The notes below the pieces were generated by a model, which was not told the origin of the DNA, did not search any database, and saw only the letters and a program-made list of their open reading frames with translations. A stretch of 64,000 bases of DNA from Gracilaria caudata. Lineage: Eukaryota > Rhodophyta > Florideophyceae > Gracilariales > Gracilariaceae. The stretch is taken from NCBI GenBank assembly GCA_030374735.1, contig JASCIV010000004.1, forward strand, positions 49,257 through 113,256, written 5' to 3'. Position 1 is the first letter of the stretch. Each line of letters begins with the position of its first letter. The position numbers and the translations under genes are program-made. Shown here piece by piece: positions 49,647 to 59,097 of this stretch.

Positions 49647-51654
49647 GCTGCGTGTGCCTCGCGCCAGCTTGCTAGGTGCCACCTATCTGCGACATGCCCT
49701 TTTTTAGATCGTCGTTCATCACTGTCCCATATATGTGAAAGGGCCTTTGTATTTGTGTGCACCTGTAGGGGTGCCCCGTTGTTGCTAGCTGTATCAATCC
49801 TTTGCCTCATATGTCGTACAGTTAGATATCGTGCGGAGCCATTGATTGCCATGACCTCGTGAGGTGCCACTTTCAGGTGCTCAGTTACACCATTTGCTGT
49901 ACTATCTTGTACTTTCCTGTACGTTGAGGTGTCCGCGGATTGCCAGGCAATCAATGCCTGTGAGTCACAGCCTGTGACTGGCAGCTCTGAAGCCAAATGC
50001 GGTAGTGCACGTAAGCGTACCAATTTCGGTGTCACACATCAAAGAACCTCTTGCATATCGTTCGTTTTACTTCGCTTCTGCAAGAACTGTAGCCCTCATC
50101 GAAATGCGCTAACGTTGCGCCACTTTCGCAACAGCGGTAGCCACGCATCTGAGCAACGTATTCATGACACTAGCCTCATTTCACGTGATGGCGCGCAAGG
50201 CAGCCCACATACGGTTAAGAGGGATAACTGGGAACACGGGATAGCAGTATTCCTGCCAACGTCCGACACAGGCTTTCGCACCGTGGCGTATTGCGCACCG
50301 TCTCTATCTCGCACCACCTGTCAAACTCCTGTAGATACGTGCTTCCAGTCGTGAGTTCGAAGCAAGACAGCAACAGTAATGAGTCTCACTGATGTGCTCA
50401 TACGCTTTGGCCAGCTGATGATTTATTACAACTCGAGCGCAAGAGTTACGCGCTAAATGACTCGACACTGGCATGTGTGAAAGCTATCTCAAGATCAGCA
50501 ATTGCTCCTTTACCCACCAGCTAGTCTGTCTTTGGAATATTGAATAACATTCTTATAGGAGAAATGCTGTGGCAAAACACTACCCTTGGGAACGAAGCGT
50601 TCTCAAAACATCATGATCATCATGATGTCTCTGCATCGCAACGTGCTTCACACACTGTGTGCCGCACAGTAACCTTACTGCTAGCTGTTTTCGTACGTTA
50701 CGTCGGGTCCAGGAGCGTTGGCGGAGTAAAAATATATACCAGCGATAGCTTTCGATACCCTTGCGTTCTAGGCCTGCGCTAGCGCCGTGCTCCGGCCTGT
50801 TTCTTTGAAGACACAGGAAGGCTAACGTTACAGAGCGTTTCGACCCGCCCATGCTGACGCACAGCGGCGCCGGCCCCGCGTGGTCATGACCGTGATGATC
50901 CCGTTCCAAGTTCTATTCACGGTACAAAAGGTACCAGCTGCAACCTACGGTAACTTTGCGACTCCCAGTCATCTCGCACTGTCGGCGAGGATGATGCTCG
51001 CCGAATAGCAATCAATGACGGCATCATCGGAGGGAGAACGCAGCACACATGGGCAATAATATACCCCTTTGTAGAGAGACAGATTGAGTGCACAGCCCCA
51101 AATTCAAGTTGATTTCGTCCATGCCCACGCTCACAGGTGGCCACAGTGGCCACGCGAGGGACAAAGCGCTACATTACAACGCTCTATGCCCTCAGAACAA
51201 TTCTACCACAAAAACCGCATCAGAAAAGTGGAAATTTTCAGCCCCTCTTCAGCCGCAGTCGACAGCGACGACAGCTTCAGCAGCGCAGCATTTAACCCTG
51301 CGACTTCGTAATCAGCCACCCGCCCCCCTCTGTGCTCAGCTTCCTTCTCGACCTTCGCCTTTCAATATCCATCTTCGCCCAGCGCCCGTCTTCCGGTTTC
51401 GGCGGTCATTAGCTAAACCTGTTCTATTTCTCAACAAGCACGCTTTCTTCTACTTCGCAATCTTGTCGTCGCCCCCTACTCGCGCCGTTCAGAGCGCCCA
51501 CTTCCTCACTCCGACGTCTACTTTTGCTCGTCAACGCTTTTCTTCGCCGCCTTTTCGGCCAGTTTCTCCAATTTGCCAAGTCCGTTCGAGAGCCCATCGT
51601 ACTTCTCTCCGCGTCTCGCTCTTCCATCCCTTCACCAACGAGCACTTGCCTGTC
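49647..51654. other. 2 kb spacer, partly leader of the RRM gene
   Basis: This runs from the zinc-finger gene stop to the chosen start of the RRM gene. The last 570 bases are pyrimidine-rich and remain in the RRM gene's frame (see that entry). In 49650-51080 I see no gene. A palindrome-like CATCATGAT motif lies near 50608-50626. Confidence 0.4.
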
Positions 51655-54600
51655 ATGTCCGCGTCACAAACGTCCGCACAAAACACGAACTCAACGTCCC
51701 TCCTACAAAATCCTTCCGGTATTATGTCTCATGTCCGCGCCCTCCCACAACAGCCGTCTCTTGAAACGCGCACGTCTCCAGAGCCCGATGACGCCCATGA
51801 GCAACTACCAGTTGCCCAATCTTCACCGCAGGAACCAAAAGTCCCTGTCAGTCCGACCACCCCGACAAATAACCCGTCAATATCCACTCCTCCGAATGCG
51901 GTAGACGACGTTCCAAGTTCACCTCCAACTCATCAAAGCCCAAATCTATCTTTTCCCGCGCCTGCACCCGTGCAGATCGACGCCGGAAGCCCTTCGCATC
52001 CGCCTCCGACCTCTCCCAAAACTGACTTAAACGTGGTGAAGACCGATCCCGGCGCACCATCGCTCTCCGTAACCAACGAGACCGATTCGAAAGTTGACAC
52101 GAACCCTCCCCCAAACCAAACGGCAGCCCCATCCTGCCCCGCAAGTGTCAATCCCTCTTTACCAAACACGCAGCCGACCACCCTAGAGCAAAAAAAATCC
52201 GCAAAAGGCCCCCATCAAGCGGCGTCTCAGCCGCTCCAAAGGGACGATGCCCAGAACGTCGCAGCTCATGAGGCGAAGCAGAATACAGACCTCGCCCTTG
52301 TTCAACCAACACAAAGTACTACGCCGTCGAAGGTAGAAGCTTCTGTGCTTTCACCACCCTTGCTTCACGCTCCAGAGGAACCTACTGATTTGCCATCTAA
52401 TTCCAAAGTTGAACAAACAGTGTACAGCCCTCAGCACCCGCATGCGATATCCACCCCGGACTACACCACCCAGCAAACGATAAGTGTTACAGAAGGGATT
52501 AATAATAACCAGAGCACGGTAGATCCCAAAACTGGAGAGAGGGGAACGGACCAGCCACCATCTGCCCCCCCGGCAACGTCAATACCGCAGCCTGCAGCAT
52601 CATTCCGAAACGATTTGGAAGCGTCTGTCCCCCAGCCAGTTCGCAATCCTCCACCACCATCTGGAACCCAGGCTCAGCCTCCTGCATCGGCAACGACAAA
52701 TCCTCGTCTTCCACCAGCTAACCGACCTTTACCGAGAAACCTTCCCAAGTTCGCCAAAAATCGTCCAAAAAATGCCCGCGTGTTCATTGGGAACTTGGCA
52801 TCAGAGTACACAAGCGCCAAGGAGATAGTTGAGATCTTTCACAGGTACGGAACTCTTATTGAAGAGCCAGTCCTACGTCGATCGTTCGGGTTTGTGCAGT
52901 ACTCCACTGCCGAAGCAGCTTCCTTGGCAGTTAAGCATGAGCAAGGTCGCATCATTGGCGGTATTGCTCTGGACCTGTCAATTGCTGACAACAGGGAAGT
53001 CAAGAAGGGCACCCACATCCAGAACAATACTCCTTTCCAGCACCCCAAACCTCATGTCACGGGGCAGTTCGCTCAGCCCCGAGGTCGTACTAGAGATAGA
53101 GACCATCCAGGACCGCAACAGCAAGGTGTTAGAAAAAGAAGGCGCTCCGTCTCCCCTAACTCAGCCCTTCGAAAAGGAGGTGTACACCCTCCGCAGTATG
53201 GTCGGCTAAGACCAGACCCCAAGAATGGTATCTATCTCAGAATCCTGTGTATGAGTCCAACGGCAAAGGGTTATGCTCGACATTGTGAAAACACGTTCAG
53301 AAACATGACAGGTCTTAACGCAGACATTCTCCACATTGTAGCCACCAACCTAGGCGAGGCTCTAGGAAAGGCCATGCGGGACGCCATTCCGTACGTTATG
53401 GTCGTAGCCTCCAGGGATGTGGAAGCAGGTACCTGTACGATCCGAACACTAGAAAAGACAGGCTACGAGAAGTCTGGGAGGGGTAACGGTGTGATCCCTC
53501 TGAAAGAGGCGGTGGAAGTTTGTTTGATCGAGCGTGGAGTAATCATGCCAAACTCAGTAGCTAATCATTATAACAACGCTGGGCCTGTCCAAGGAAACAT
53601 GGGAGGTATGGGAAACGCGATGCACCCATCCATGGGTGTAAACAGCGCGATGACCAACAACAGACCTCCGTGGAGTATGCAAACGGGAATGGGTTCTCAA
53701 GATGGAAAAGCCAGTTGGATCAATGGTCCCCGGGTTCCCCGTGGGGGACGCAATGTGCAGCCGCAGGCTCCTGCAAACATGGGCAATTTACCTATGCATC
53801 CTCCTCCCCCTCCTCCAATGTCAAATGCAGCGAATGGGGGAAATGGGGGCTATGGATACGATATGCACTCAGGAAACACCAGTTACGGTCAAGTAGGCAT
53901 GTCTGCGAGACGCGACGAAGGCTATGCACGTCAGGACTACATGGGCAATGCTGACTACGGTCGCAATCCCTCTCAAGCATACAATGCTGATGGGGTGGGA
54001 ACATATCCGGAAGGGCAGTTTAATCCAACAAACAACCGCGGAAGCTACGGCAACAGAACAGATCACGAATACGACCCTGCTGCTGTCACTCCAACCCAAA
54101 GACCTGGCGCCACGATAGGAGAAGGGTACAACTGGAACAGGGGCTCTGGAGCTCGCGATGTCGGTTACGGAGCAGTGGCGGGCGGAACGAACGCCTCGAA
54201 CCCACAACGAATGGGTACGTCTTACTCAGTCGGCGGACAGTATGGCAACCCTGAGTACTCCGACAACCAATACCAAGGTCAAAGTCAGGTACAATATGGA
54301 AGCTCATACGACTCCAGAACTCCTTACGGGAACGTTGGCACGAACAACACCCAGGGGTACGGAGCGTATAATGCTGGCGGGTCTTACGGTCCTGGTAACG
54401 AAACCAGAGACCATTACAATTCCCATTCGTTTAACGCGCGCTATGGTCAGGGTCGAACCAATGCGCCATATCGCGGCTCTGGATGGAACGAAAACGGGGC
54501 TCAAAGGCCGTTGAATAACCCCATGGGTGGGTATTACAATGCCTCGAACAACATCAGCAGATCTGGGGGTGTGCGCAGCCAGGCCGAAGCCACGCCGGAT

Positions 54601-55128
54601 AATCGTTACCTTGAGGGCAACTATGGCCGTAACAATGTCAATAGTGACTATGGCGGTCCTCAAGGTTATGGAAGTCGGCAGTCAGTTGGTGCATCTGGTG
54701 TGAACGCTTCAGGCGCTGCTAATGCTTCGGCACTCAGTACGGGTGTCGATATTGGAAGGCTGAACCACCTCATCACAGCCTTCCAACAGAAGCAAGCAGC
54801 TCAAAGCATTGTGCCAGATGGTGGTTCAAGAGGACCGATGCCAAGAATGGGCTCCCGACGCGATGGGCCTCCCCCTCCTCCCCCACCTCTGCCGTCCACG
54901 TCTGGGGCACCTGTCCCACCAGTTCCTCCTCAAAACGTCTCTCATCTTCTATCGGTCCCGGGTATGCAACAAGCTTTGCAACATATTGGTGGCGCACGGC
55001 TTGGCTCGTACCCCATGCCCCCGAAGAGTAGCTCCGGATTTCCCGGTGGCCCTTATCATGGGAACCCGCAGCATGGTGTTCCGCCACAAGGAGGGCGCCG
55101 TGGACCAGGTTACTACCAACGAGGGTAA
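51655..55128 (+). CDS. Large RRM protein with anticodon-binding-like domain and prion-like tail
   Basis: The start is set at the ATG at 51655 (MSASQTSAQN). The frame is open back to 51088, with another ATG at 51121, but that part is Pro/Phe/Arg-rich like a translated CT-rich leader. From 51655 the protein has 1157 residues. The first 360 are Pro/Ser/Thr-rich and disordered. One RRM follows at about 375-450 (RVFIGNLASEYTSAKEI and SFGFVQYS are RNP2 and RNP1). A folded domain (IYLRILCMSPTAKGYARH...YVMVVASRDVEAGTCTIRTLE) resembles the anticodon-binding-like domain of NCOA5-type proteins. The last 600 residues are rich in Gly, Asn, Tyr, Ser and Gln, with a polyproline stretch (PPPPPPLP). The protein is probably nuclear and RNA-binding; partners are unknown. 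Confidence 0.8.
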   Translation: MSASQTSAQNTNSTSLLQNPSGIMSHVRALPQQPSLETRTSPEPDDAHEQLPVAQSSPQEPKVPVSPTTPTNNPSISTPPNAVDDVPSSPPTHQSPNLSFPAPAPVQIDAGSPSHPPPTSPKTDLNVVKTDPGAPSLSVTNETDSKVDTNPPPNQTAAPSCPASVNPSLPNTQPTTLEQKKSAKGPHQAASQPLQRDDAQNVAAHEAKQNTDLALVQPTQSTTPSKVEASVLSPPLLHAPEEPTDLPSNSKVEQTVYSPQHPHAISTPDYTTQQTISVTEGINNNQSTVDPKTGERGTDQPPSAPPATSIPQPAASFRNDLEASVPQPVRNPPPPSGTQAQPPASATTNPRLPPANRPLPRNLPKFAKNRPKNARVFIGNLASEYTSAKEIVEIFHRYGTLIEEPVLRRSFGFVQYSTAEAASLAVKHEQGRIIGGIALDLSIADNREVKKGTHIQNNTPFQHPKPHVTGQFAQPRGRTRDRDHPGPQQQGVRKRRRSVSPNSALRKGGVHPPQYGRLRPDPKNGIYLRILCMSPTAKGYARHCENTFRNMTGLNADILHIVATNLGEALGKAMRDAIPYVMVVASRDVEAGTCTIRTLEKTGYEKSGRGNGVIPLKEAVEVCLIERGVIMPNSVANHYNNAGPVQGNMGGMGNAMHPSMGVNSAMTNNRPPWSMQTGMGSQDGKASWINGPRVPRGGRNVQPQAPANMGNLPMHPPPPPPMSNAANGGNGGYGYDMHSGNTSYGQVGMSARRDEGYARQDYMGNADYGRNPSQAYNADGVGTYPEGQFNPTNNRGSYGNRTDHEYDPAAVTPTQRPGATIGEGYNWNRGSGARDVGYGAVAGGTNASNPQRMGTSYSVGGQYGNPEYSDNQYQGQSQVQYGSSYDSRTPYGNVGTNNTQGYGAYNAGGSYGPGNETRDHYNSHSFNARYGQGRTNAPYRGSGWNENGAQRPLNNPMGGYYNASNNISRSGGVRSQAEATPDNRYLEGNYGRNNVNSDYGGPQGYGSRQSVGASGVNASGAANASALSTGVDIGRLNHLITAFQQKQAAQSIVPDGGSRGPMPRMGSRRDGPPPPPPPLPSTSGAPVPPVPPQNVSHLLSVPGMQQALQHIGGARLGSYPMPPKSSSGFPGGPYHGNPQHGVPPQGGRRGPGYYQRG

Positions 55129-55618
55129 TCTAGTAGGTGATGAACTGAGCTGGCGGCCTGTGCTTGTTTCCCGCCGGACGTTCATGTGAACGCACATGGC
55201 TTCATGCTCGAGCAAGGTGAATCACGCTTGCCGTTTCTCTGCATTTGACAAACAGCTGCGAAGCGAAGCTCGGATCGAAACGGTCTGAAAACCAAATCTG
55301 GCTTTCGCGTGAAACCACAGTTGCTACGCAGACCGGTGGTTTCGCGTAAGTTACCGATGTGGAGTCTGGGATGAATGTGGTCCGTAGGAGATGGACCTCA
55401 CACGTGGCGTTGAGTGTGGTCAGGATCACTGAAACAAGCGCAGGTTTAGTGAAGCCTCATGCATGTGGGTTGCGCTTCTGCTCACAACTCAGGAAACAAC
55501 CCGGACGGCCCGTTTGTCTTGTAAATCACAACTTTAACATCGTTAATGATCGTGCCCGTTCGTTCCCTGTTTCGTGATAGAGTTCCGGTCAAAACCTCAA
55601 GGTGCTCTTCTTACTACA
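55129..55618. other. Spacer upstream of the transporter gene
   Basis: About 490 bases between two plus-strand genes. No gene is seen. It should hold the promoter of the GDT1-type gene. Confidence 0.4.
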
Positions 55619-56620
55619 ATGCTTTCCTTGCATTACGAGCAGCATTCCATGAGTAAGAATCGAGTGCAACAGGTTGCTGGAATGATGAATTCGAGTGCGT
55701 TTGTTTCCGGGTTTGTTCGGGGTTTGACTCTGTATCGGTCCAGGTCTTCGTGCTGCAAACAGCCTCTAAAGATAACAGCTCGGCGCATTGTGCGATCCTG
55801 CGCTCCACAGCCTTTGCAACCGCCACCGGAACCAGACAACTCCAAAAACAAAACAACGCCATCAGCTCGCCCTCTGCGAATGGCACGGACAGTGCTGCCC
55901 ATAGCGTTGCTTGTTGTTTTCCGAGCTGCGCCAGCTCTAGCCGCGCTCGGGAGTTACTTTCCTAACCCAATTGTTGCTCCACTGGACCCAGCATCGTTTC
56001 TATCTGCTCTTACTGCATCTTTTGCTCTTGTGCTCGCTTCTGAACTTGGAGACAAAACGTTCTTTATCTCAGCATTGCTATCGATGAAACATTCCCGCAT
56101 TCTAGTGTTTCTCGGCACCCTGCTCGCGCTTGCCGCAATGACGGTCATCTCGGTTCTGATCGGTCAGCTTTTTCATGCGTTACCTCCAAGCCTGAACACA
56201 TCCATCCCATTCGACGATTATGCAGCTGTGGCTCTGTTGCTGTGGTTCGGCTTCCAGTCAATCAGATCAGGTCTTTCTATGTCGTCTTCCGACGACGACG
56301 AACTCCAAGACGCAAAGGACGTGGTTGCTGGACGAGCCGGAATTGGTGGGGGTGGTTTGAAAATTGTGGCACAGACAACAAGCCTCATATTCCTCGCCGA
56401 GTGGGGCGATAAGAGCATGCTTGCGACAGTAGCATTGGCAGCTGCGAAGAGTCCTTGGGGCGTTATTGTTGGAGGGATCTCAGGTCACTTAGTTGCAACA
56501 ATAATCGCTGTCGTAGGAGGAAGTTTCCTCGGCAATTTTCTCTCTGAAAGAAACGCCAGAATCATTGGAGGAGTGCTGTTCTTTGTTTTTGCGTTTTTGA
56601 CCATTTTCGGTATATACTAG
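55619..56620 (+). CDS. GDT1/UPF0016 cation transporter, PAM71-like plastid type
   Basis: The first ATG at 55619 gives 333 residues. A GTG lies 15 codons upstream. The first 100 residues contain a Ser/Arg-rich presequence. The mature part carries the two signature repeats of the family: ASELGDKTFFISALL and LAEWGDKSMLATVAL, each with the E-x-G-D-(K/R)-(S/T) motif, within six to seven hydrophobic spans. The GGGGLKIVAQTTSLIFLAEWGDKS region and the length fit plastid PAM71/CMT1 proteins, which move Mn2+ (or Ca2+) across the thylakoid or envelope to supply photosystem II. Which membrane is used here cannot be told from the sequence. Confidence 0.9.
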   Translation: MLSLHYEQHSMSKNRVQQVAGMMNSSAFVSGFVRGLTLYRSRSSCCKQPLKITARRIVRSCAPQPLQPPPEPDNSKNKTTPSARPLRMARTVLPIALLVVFRAAPALAALGSYFPNPIVAPLDPASFLSALTASFALVLASELGDKTFFISALLSMKHSRILVFLGTLLALAAMTVISVLIGQLFHALPPSLNTSIPFDDYAAVALLLWFGFQSIRSGLSMSSSDDDELQDAKDVVAGRAGIGGGGLKIVAQTTSLIFLAEWGDKSMLATVALAAAKSPWGVIVGGISGHLVATIIAVVGGSFLGNFLSERNARIIGGVLFFVFAFLTIFGIY

Positions 56621-56961
56621 ATCTTTGGTCCACAGCAACTAGGACTGAGAGCAAGCATGATAAACAAAAACTACTCACTCCCAATGACTACCAAAGGGTC
56701 GATCGGTTCCATAGAAAACTTTCCTCGAATTGACCCAGACAAAGAGGCCTACCAAATACAAAGAGACTGTTCGTGGCAAGGGAAGGAGGTCTTCATGTTG
56801 GTATCCCTAAATAAATATCATCTGTCGCTGTAACAAGGCTCTTCTGTATCTATATCTTTGTCATGAACATCACCCAAAGCTTCGATCAGCTTGGTATTGA
56901 TACGCCATGTAGCTGTTTGAACATTTCACAGGACCACAGTAGTCTCTTTCGTAGAAGGTTT

Positions 56962-56989
56962 AGGGCCTTTCTACAGCAGGACAAGACAA
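56962..56989 (+). repeat. Dispersed repeat, copy A
   Basis: The 28 bases AGGGCCTTTCTACAGCAGG plus ACAAGACAA recur exactly in inverted orientation at 58706-58733. Flanks are only partly alike. Confidence 0.8.
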
Positions 56990-57545
56990 ATACATGAGAG
57001 ACACGTCGCATTTGGAATCTTGTCCAAAAGACATCCGAAAAAAGGGCCCCTTTCCCACGAATATGTAGAAACAAAAACGGACATTATCGAAGACATTCAC
57101 ACTACATGAAAACACCTTTTTGGCGCCAAACACAAACTATTCTTTATTGTGGACAACAGCTTCTAATTACTAAGCTGTAGTAAAAACACAAACTCGAGCG
57201 AGAGGCGACAACAAGTGATGGGTTGCGCTCAGCGGTGTTGGAAGGAGCGCACAAAAATGTGTCTGGCAGATGGTGTGTTGCACTGAAAACAGGTCGGAGA
57301 AACAAGTGTTGGGAGGTGGGCGGCGGCTTTGGAAGGCTCACTCAAAGTTGGAGGGTTTTGGCGCCGTAGTACTGTGTGAAAATGAAGTAGCGATAGGTAG
57401 CGCTTAGAAAGCGCCGCAAACAACAGTGATGAGGATGGTGTGGCTAGCGGCAGCGGTGAGGAGGTCGTGGTGAAGCGCTGTGGTGAGCAGGGCGTGTTTG
57501 ATCGCAGTGTGATGAAGATGAGCGAAGATTATGAAGGCGCGGCAA

Positions 57546-57600
57546 GCGCAGCGGTCAAAAGGGCGCAGCAAGGCGCAGCGGTCAAGAGGGCGCAGCTTGG
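57546..57600 (+). repeat. Short direct repeat
   Basis: The unit GCGCAGCGGTCAA(A/G)AGGGCGCAGC occurs twice in a row about 25 bases apart. It lies in the GC-rich patch of the gene-poor region. Confidence 0.65.
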
Positions 57601-57746
57601 CGCCGTGGTGAAGGTGGCAGATGGGCGACAGAGTTATAGGCAAGCTAGAGGCACAGTGTCGCCCGGCGGCGGAAGCGTTGGTTGATGAGCCGGGAGCCGG
57701 GCGCAGAGCTAGCTCGACGGCGGGGCGAGTCTTTTGGAGTCTGCTT

Positions 57747-57815
57747 TTGTCCACAGGTTGGGGTCGGTCAGGAAGCGACCCCAAATCTCGATTCATTTTG
57801 ATTTTTTGTGGACAA
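57747..57815. repeat. Nested inverted repeat
   Basis: Outer arms TTGTCCACA (57747-57755) and TGTGGACAA (57807-57815) enclose inner arms TTGGGGTCG (57758-57766) and CGACCCCAA (57776-57784). All 18 base pairs are perfect. It may be a structured RNA or the remains of a small transposon. Confidence 0.7.
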
Positions 57816-58028
57816 GTGCAGTGTGTCTTTTCTGGGACGTGCGAGAAATAGCCACAGTAGCAGAAATCATAGCGTGACAAGTACCTGTCATCTTAGTTTT
57901 GGCACACGGGCATCTAAAGAGGCTTCGACGCCTACATGACGTGCGTTATTTGTCCACGTGTAGCACTTTGCATGGTCAACGTACATGCCAAAACTCTAAT
58001 CTGACAGACAACTTACGATATCTTGAAA

Positions 58029-58084
58029 GTCATCTATAGTCATCTTAAGTCATCTCGGGATGACTAAAGATGACTACAGATGAC
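58029..58084. repeat. 26-bp hairpin of GTCATC units
   Basis: Arms 58029-58054 and 58059-58084 are complementary at 24 of 26 positions around a four-base loop TCGG. Each arm holds three GTCATC/GATGAC units spaced by 10 bases. Confidence 0.85.
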
Positions 58085-58705
58085 TATTCTATTATGCCAT
58101 AAACTTCTTACTGTTAACGCACAATCTGCAACTGTGTCAGTCCGCGTAATCATTTGCTCATCCTTAATGAAAGTATGCAGAAGAAATTACAACGGCTGCT
58201 ACTAATTCGTTTTTTATGGCTCCTAAAGTTTGCAAAAATAGCACTTTTTGGTGAAAATGTCGATTTTATTATGCCATAATTTTGTTGAATATGTTCTTTT
58301 TTATCACATTTCTGCCTATGTATGTCAAGATCTAGGTTAGATGCGTGAAGTTATGCTTAAAGAGAATCCTTAGTTTGCTCGACCTCTAAGTTTATGCTGC
58401 ATAAAGTCTGTAACAACGATGTCAGTTTCTGTAGATATTTTGATCACATCCAAAGCCGTCTGTCAGAGGCAACAATGTAAATACAGAACATGTGTGCCTA
58501 AATGCCAACTGACATCACGTGGCAGGTTTATATAATTGCCGCGTCTTTAATACGTAACGGATCGTTACAAATATTTGAGAAACGCTAAAATAGTAATTAT
58601 ATTGATAAATAGTAACGCACCCGCAATAAACTACTAAAATTGCTATTTCCCGCACTTCCCTGTACGGGATTTTTGAATATCTTGTCTTTTTCGACAAATA
58701 CAGCG

Positions 58706-58733
58706 TTGTCTTGTCCTGCTGTAGAAAGGCCCT
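58706..58733 (-). repeat. Dispersed repeat, copy B
   Basis: This is the inverted exact match of the 28 bases at 56962-56989. Confidence 0.8.
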
Positions 58734-58953
58734 TAACGTACACTGCCCGAACTTGGGAAATGGCCATTTTGCCACTGTTTTGAGGGGAAAAAAAAGGGGG
58801 GTGGGCCTAATGTGGGATTTCATAGTTTGCTTTCTGTTGTGTCTTTTTGCATTACACCACTTCAATAATCTAACACAAACTTACACTAATGGCTTCAAGA
58901 AGCCGGCTTTTGGCCTTCTTCCTCGCAGACTAACACATATCATATAAAAGCCT

Positions 58954-59097
58954 ATGAAGCGCTTTTCCCGAGAAGTACGTCGAAAGAAAGCTCTTCTTCC
59001 GAAGAGTCCAGAAAAGCAAAAAAGTCTCGAATCGGTTGCGTATAGGCTGCGTATTCCAAAGACCATTACGCCAGAAGACAGAGTTAGACAAGGTTAG
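58954..59097 (+). pseudogene. Possible Tc1/mariner transposase fragment
   Basis: A 47-codon frame contains KALLPKSPEKQKSLESVAYRLRIPKT. It resembles the segment of Tc1/mariner transposases where a basic patch and LPL-x-KR are followed by a helix-turn-helix ending GIPKTTL. No catalytic DDE/D part is visible nearby. It is a relic at best. Confidence 0.3.

Noticed and set aside
57404..57880. 158-codon minus-strand frame in the GC-rich patch
   Set aside because: It is built from short direct repeats and hairpins and shows no domain.
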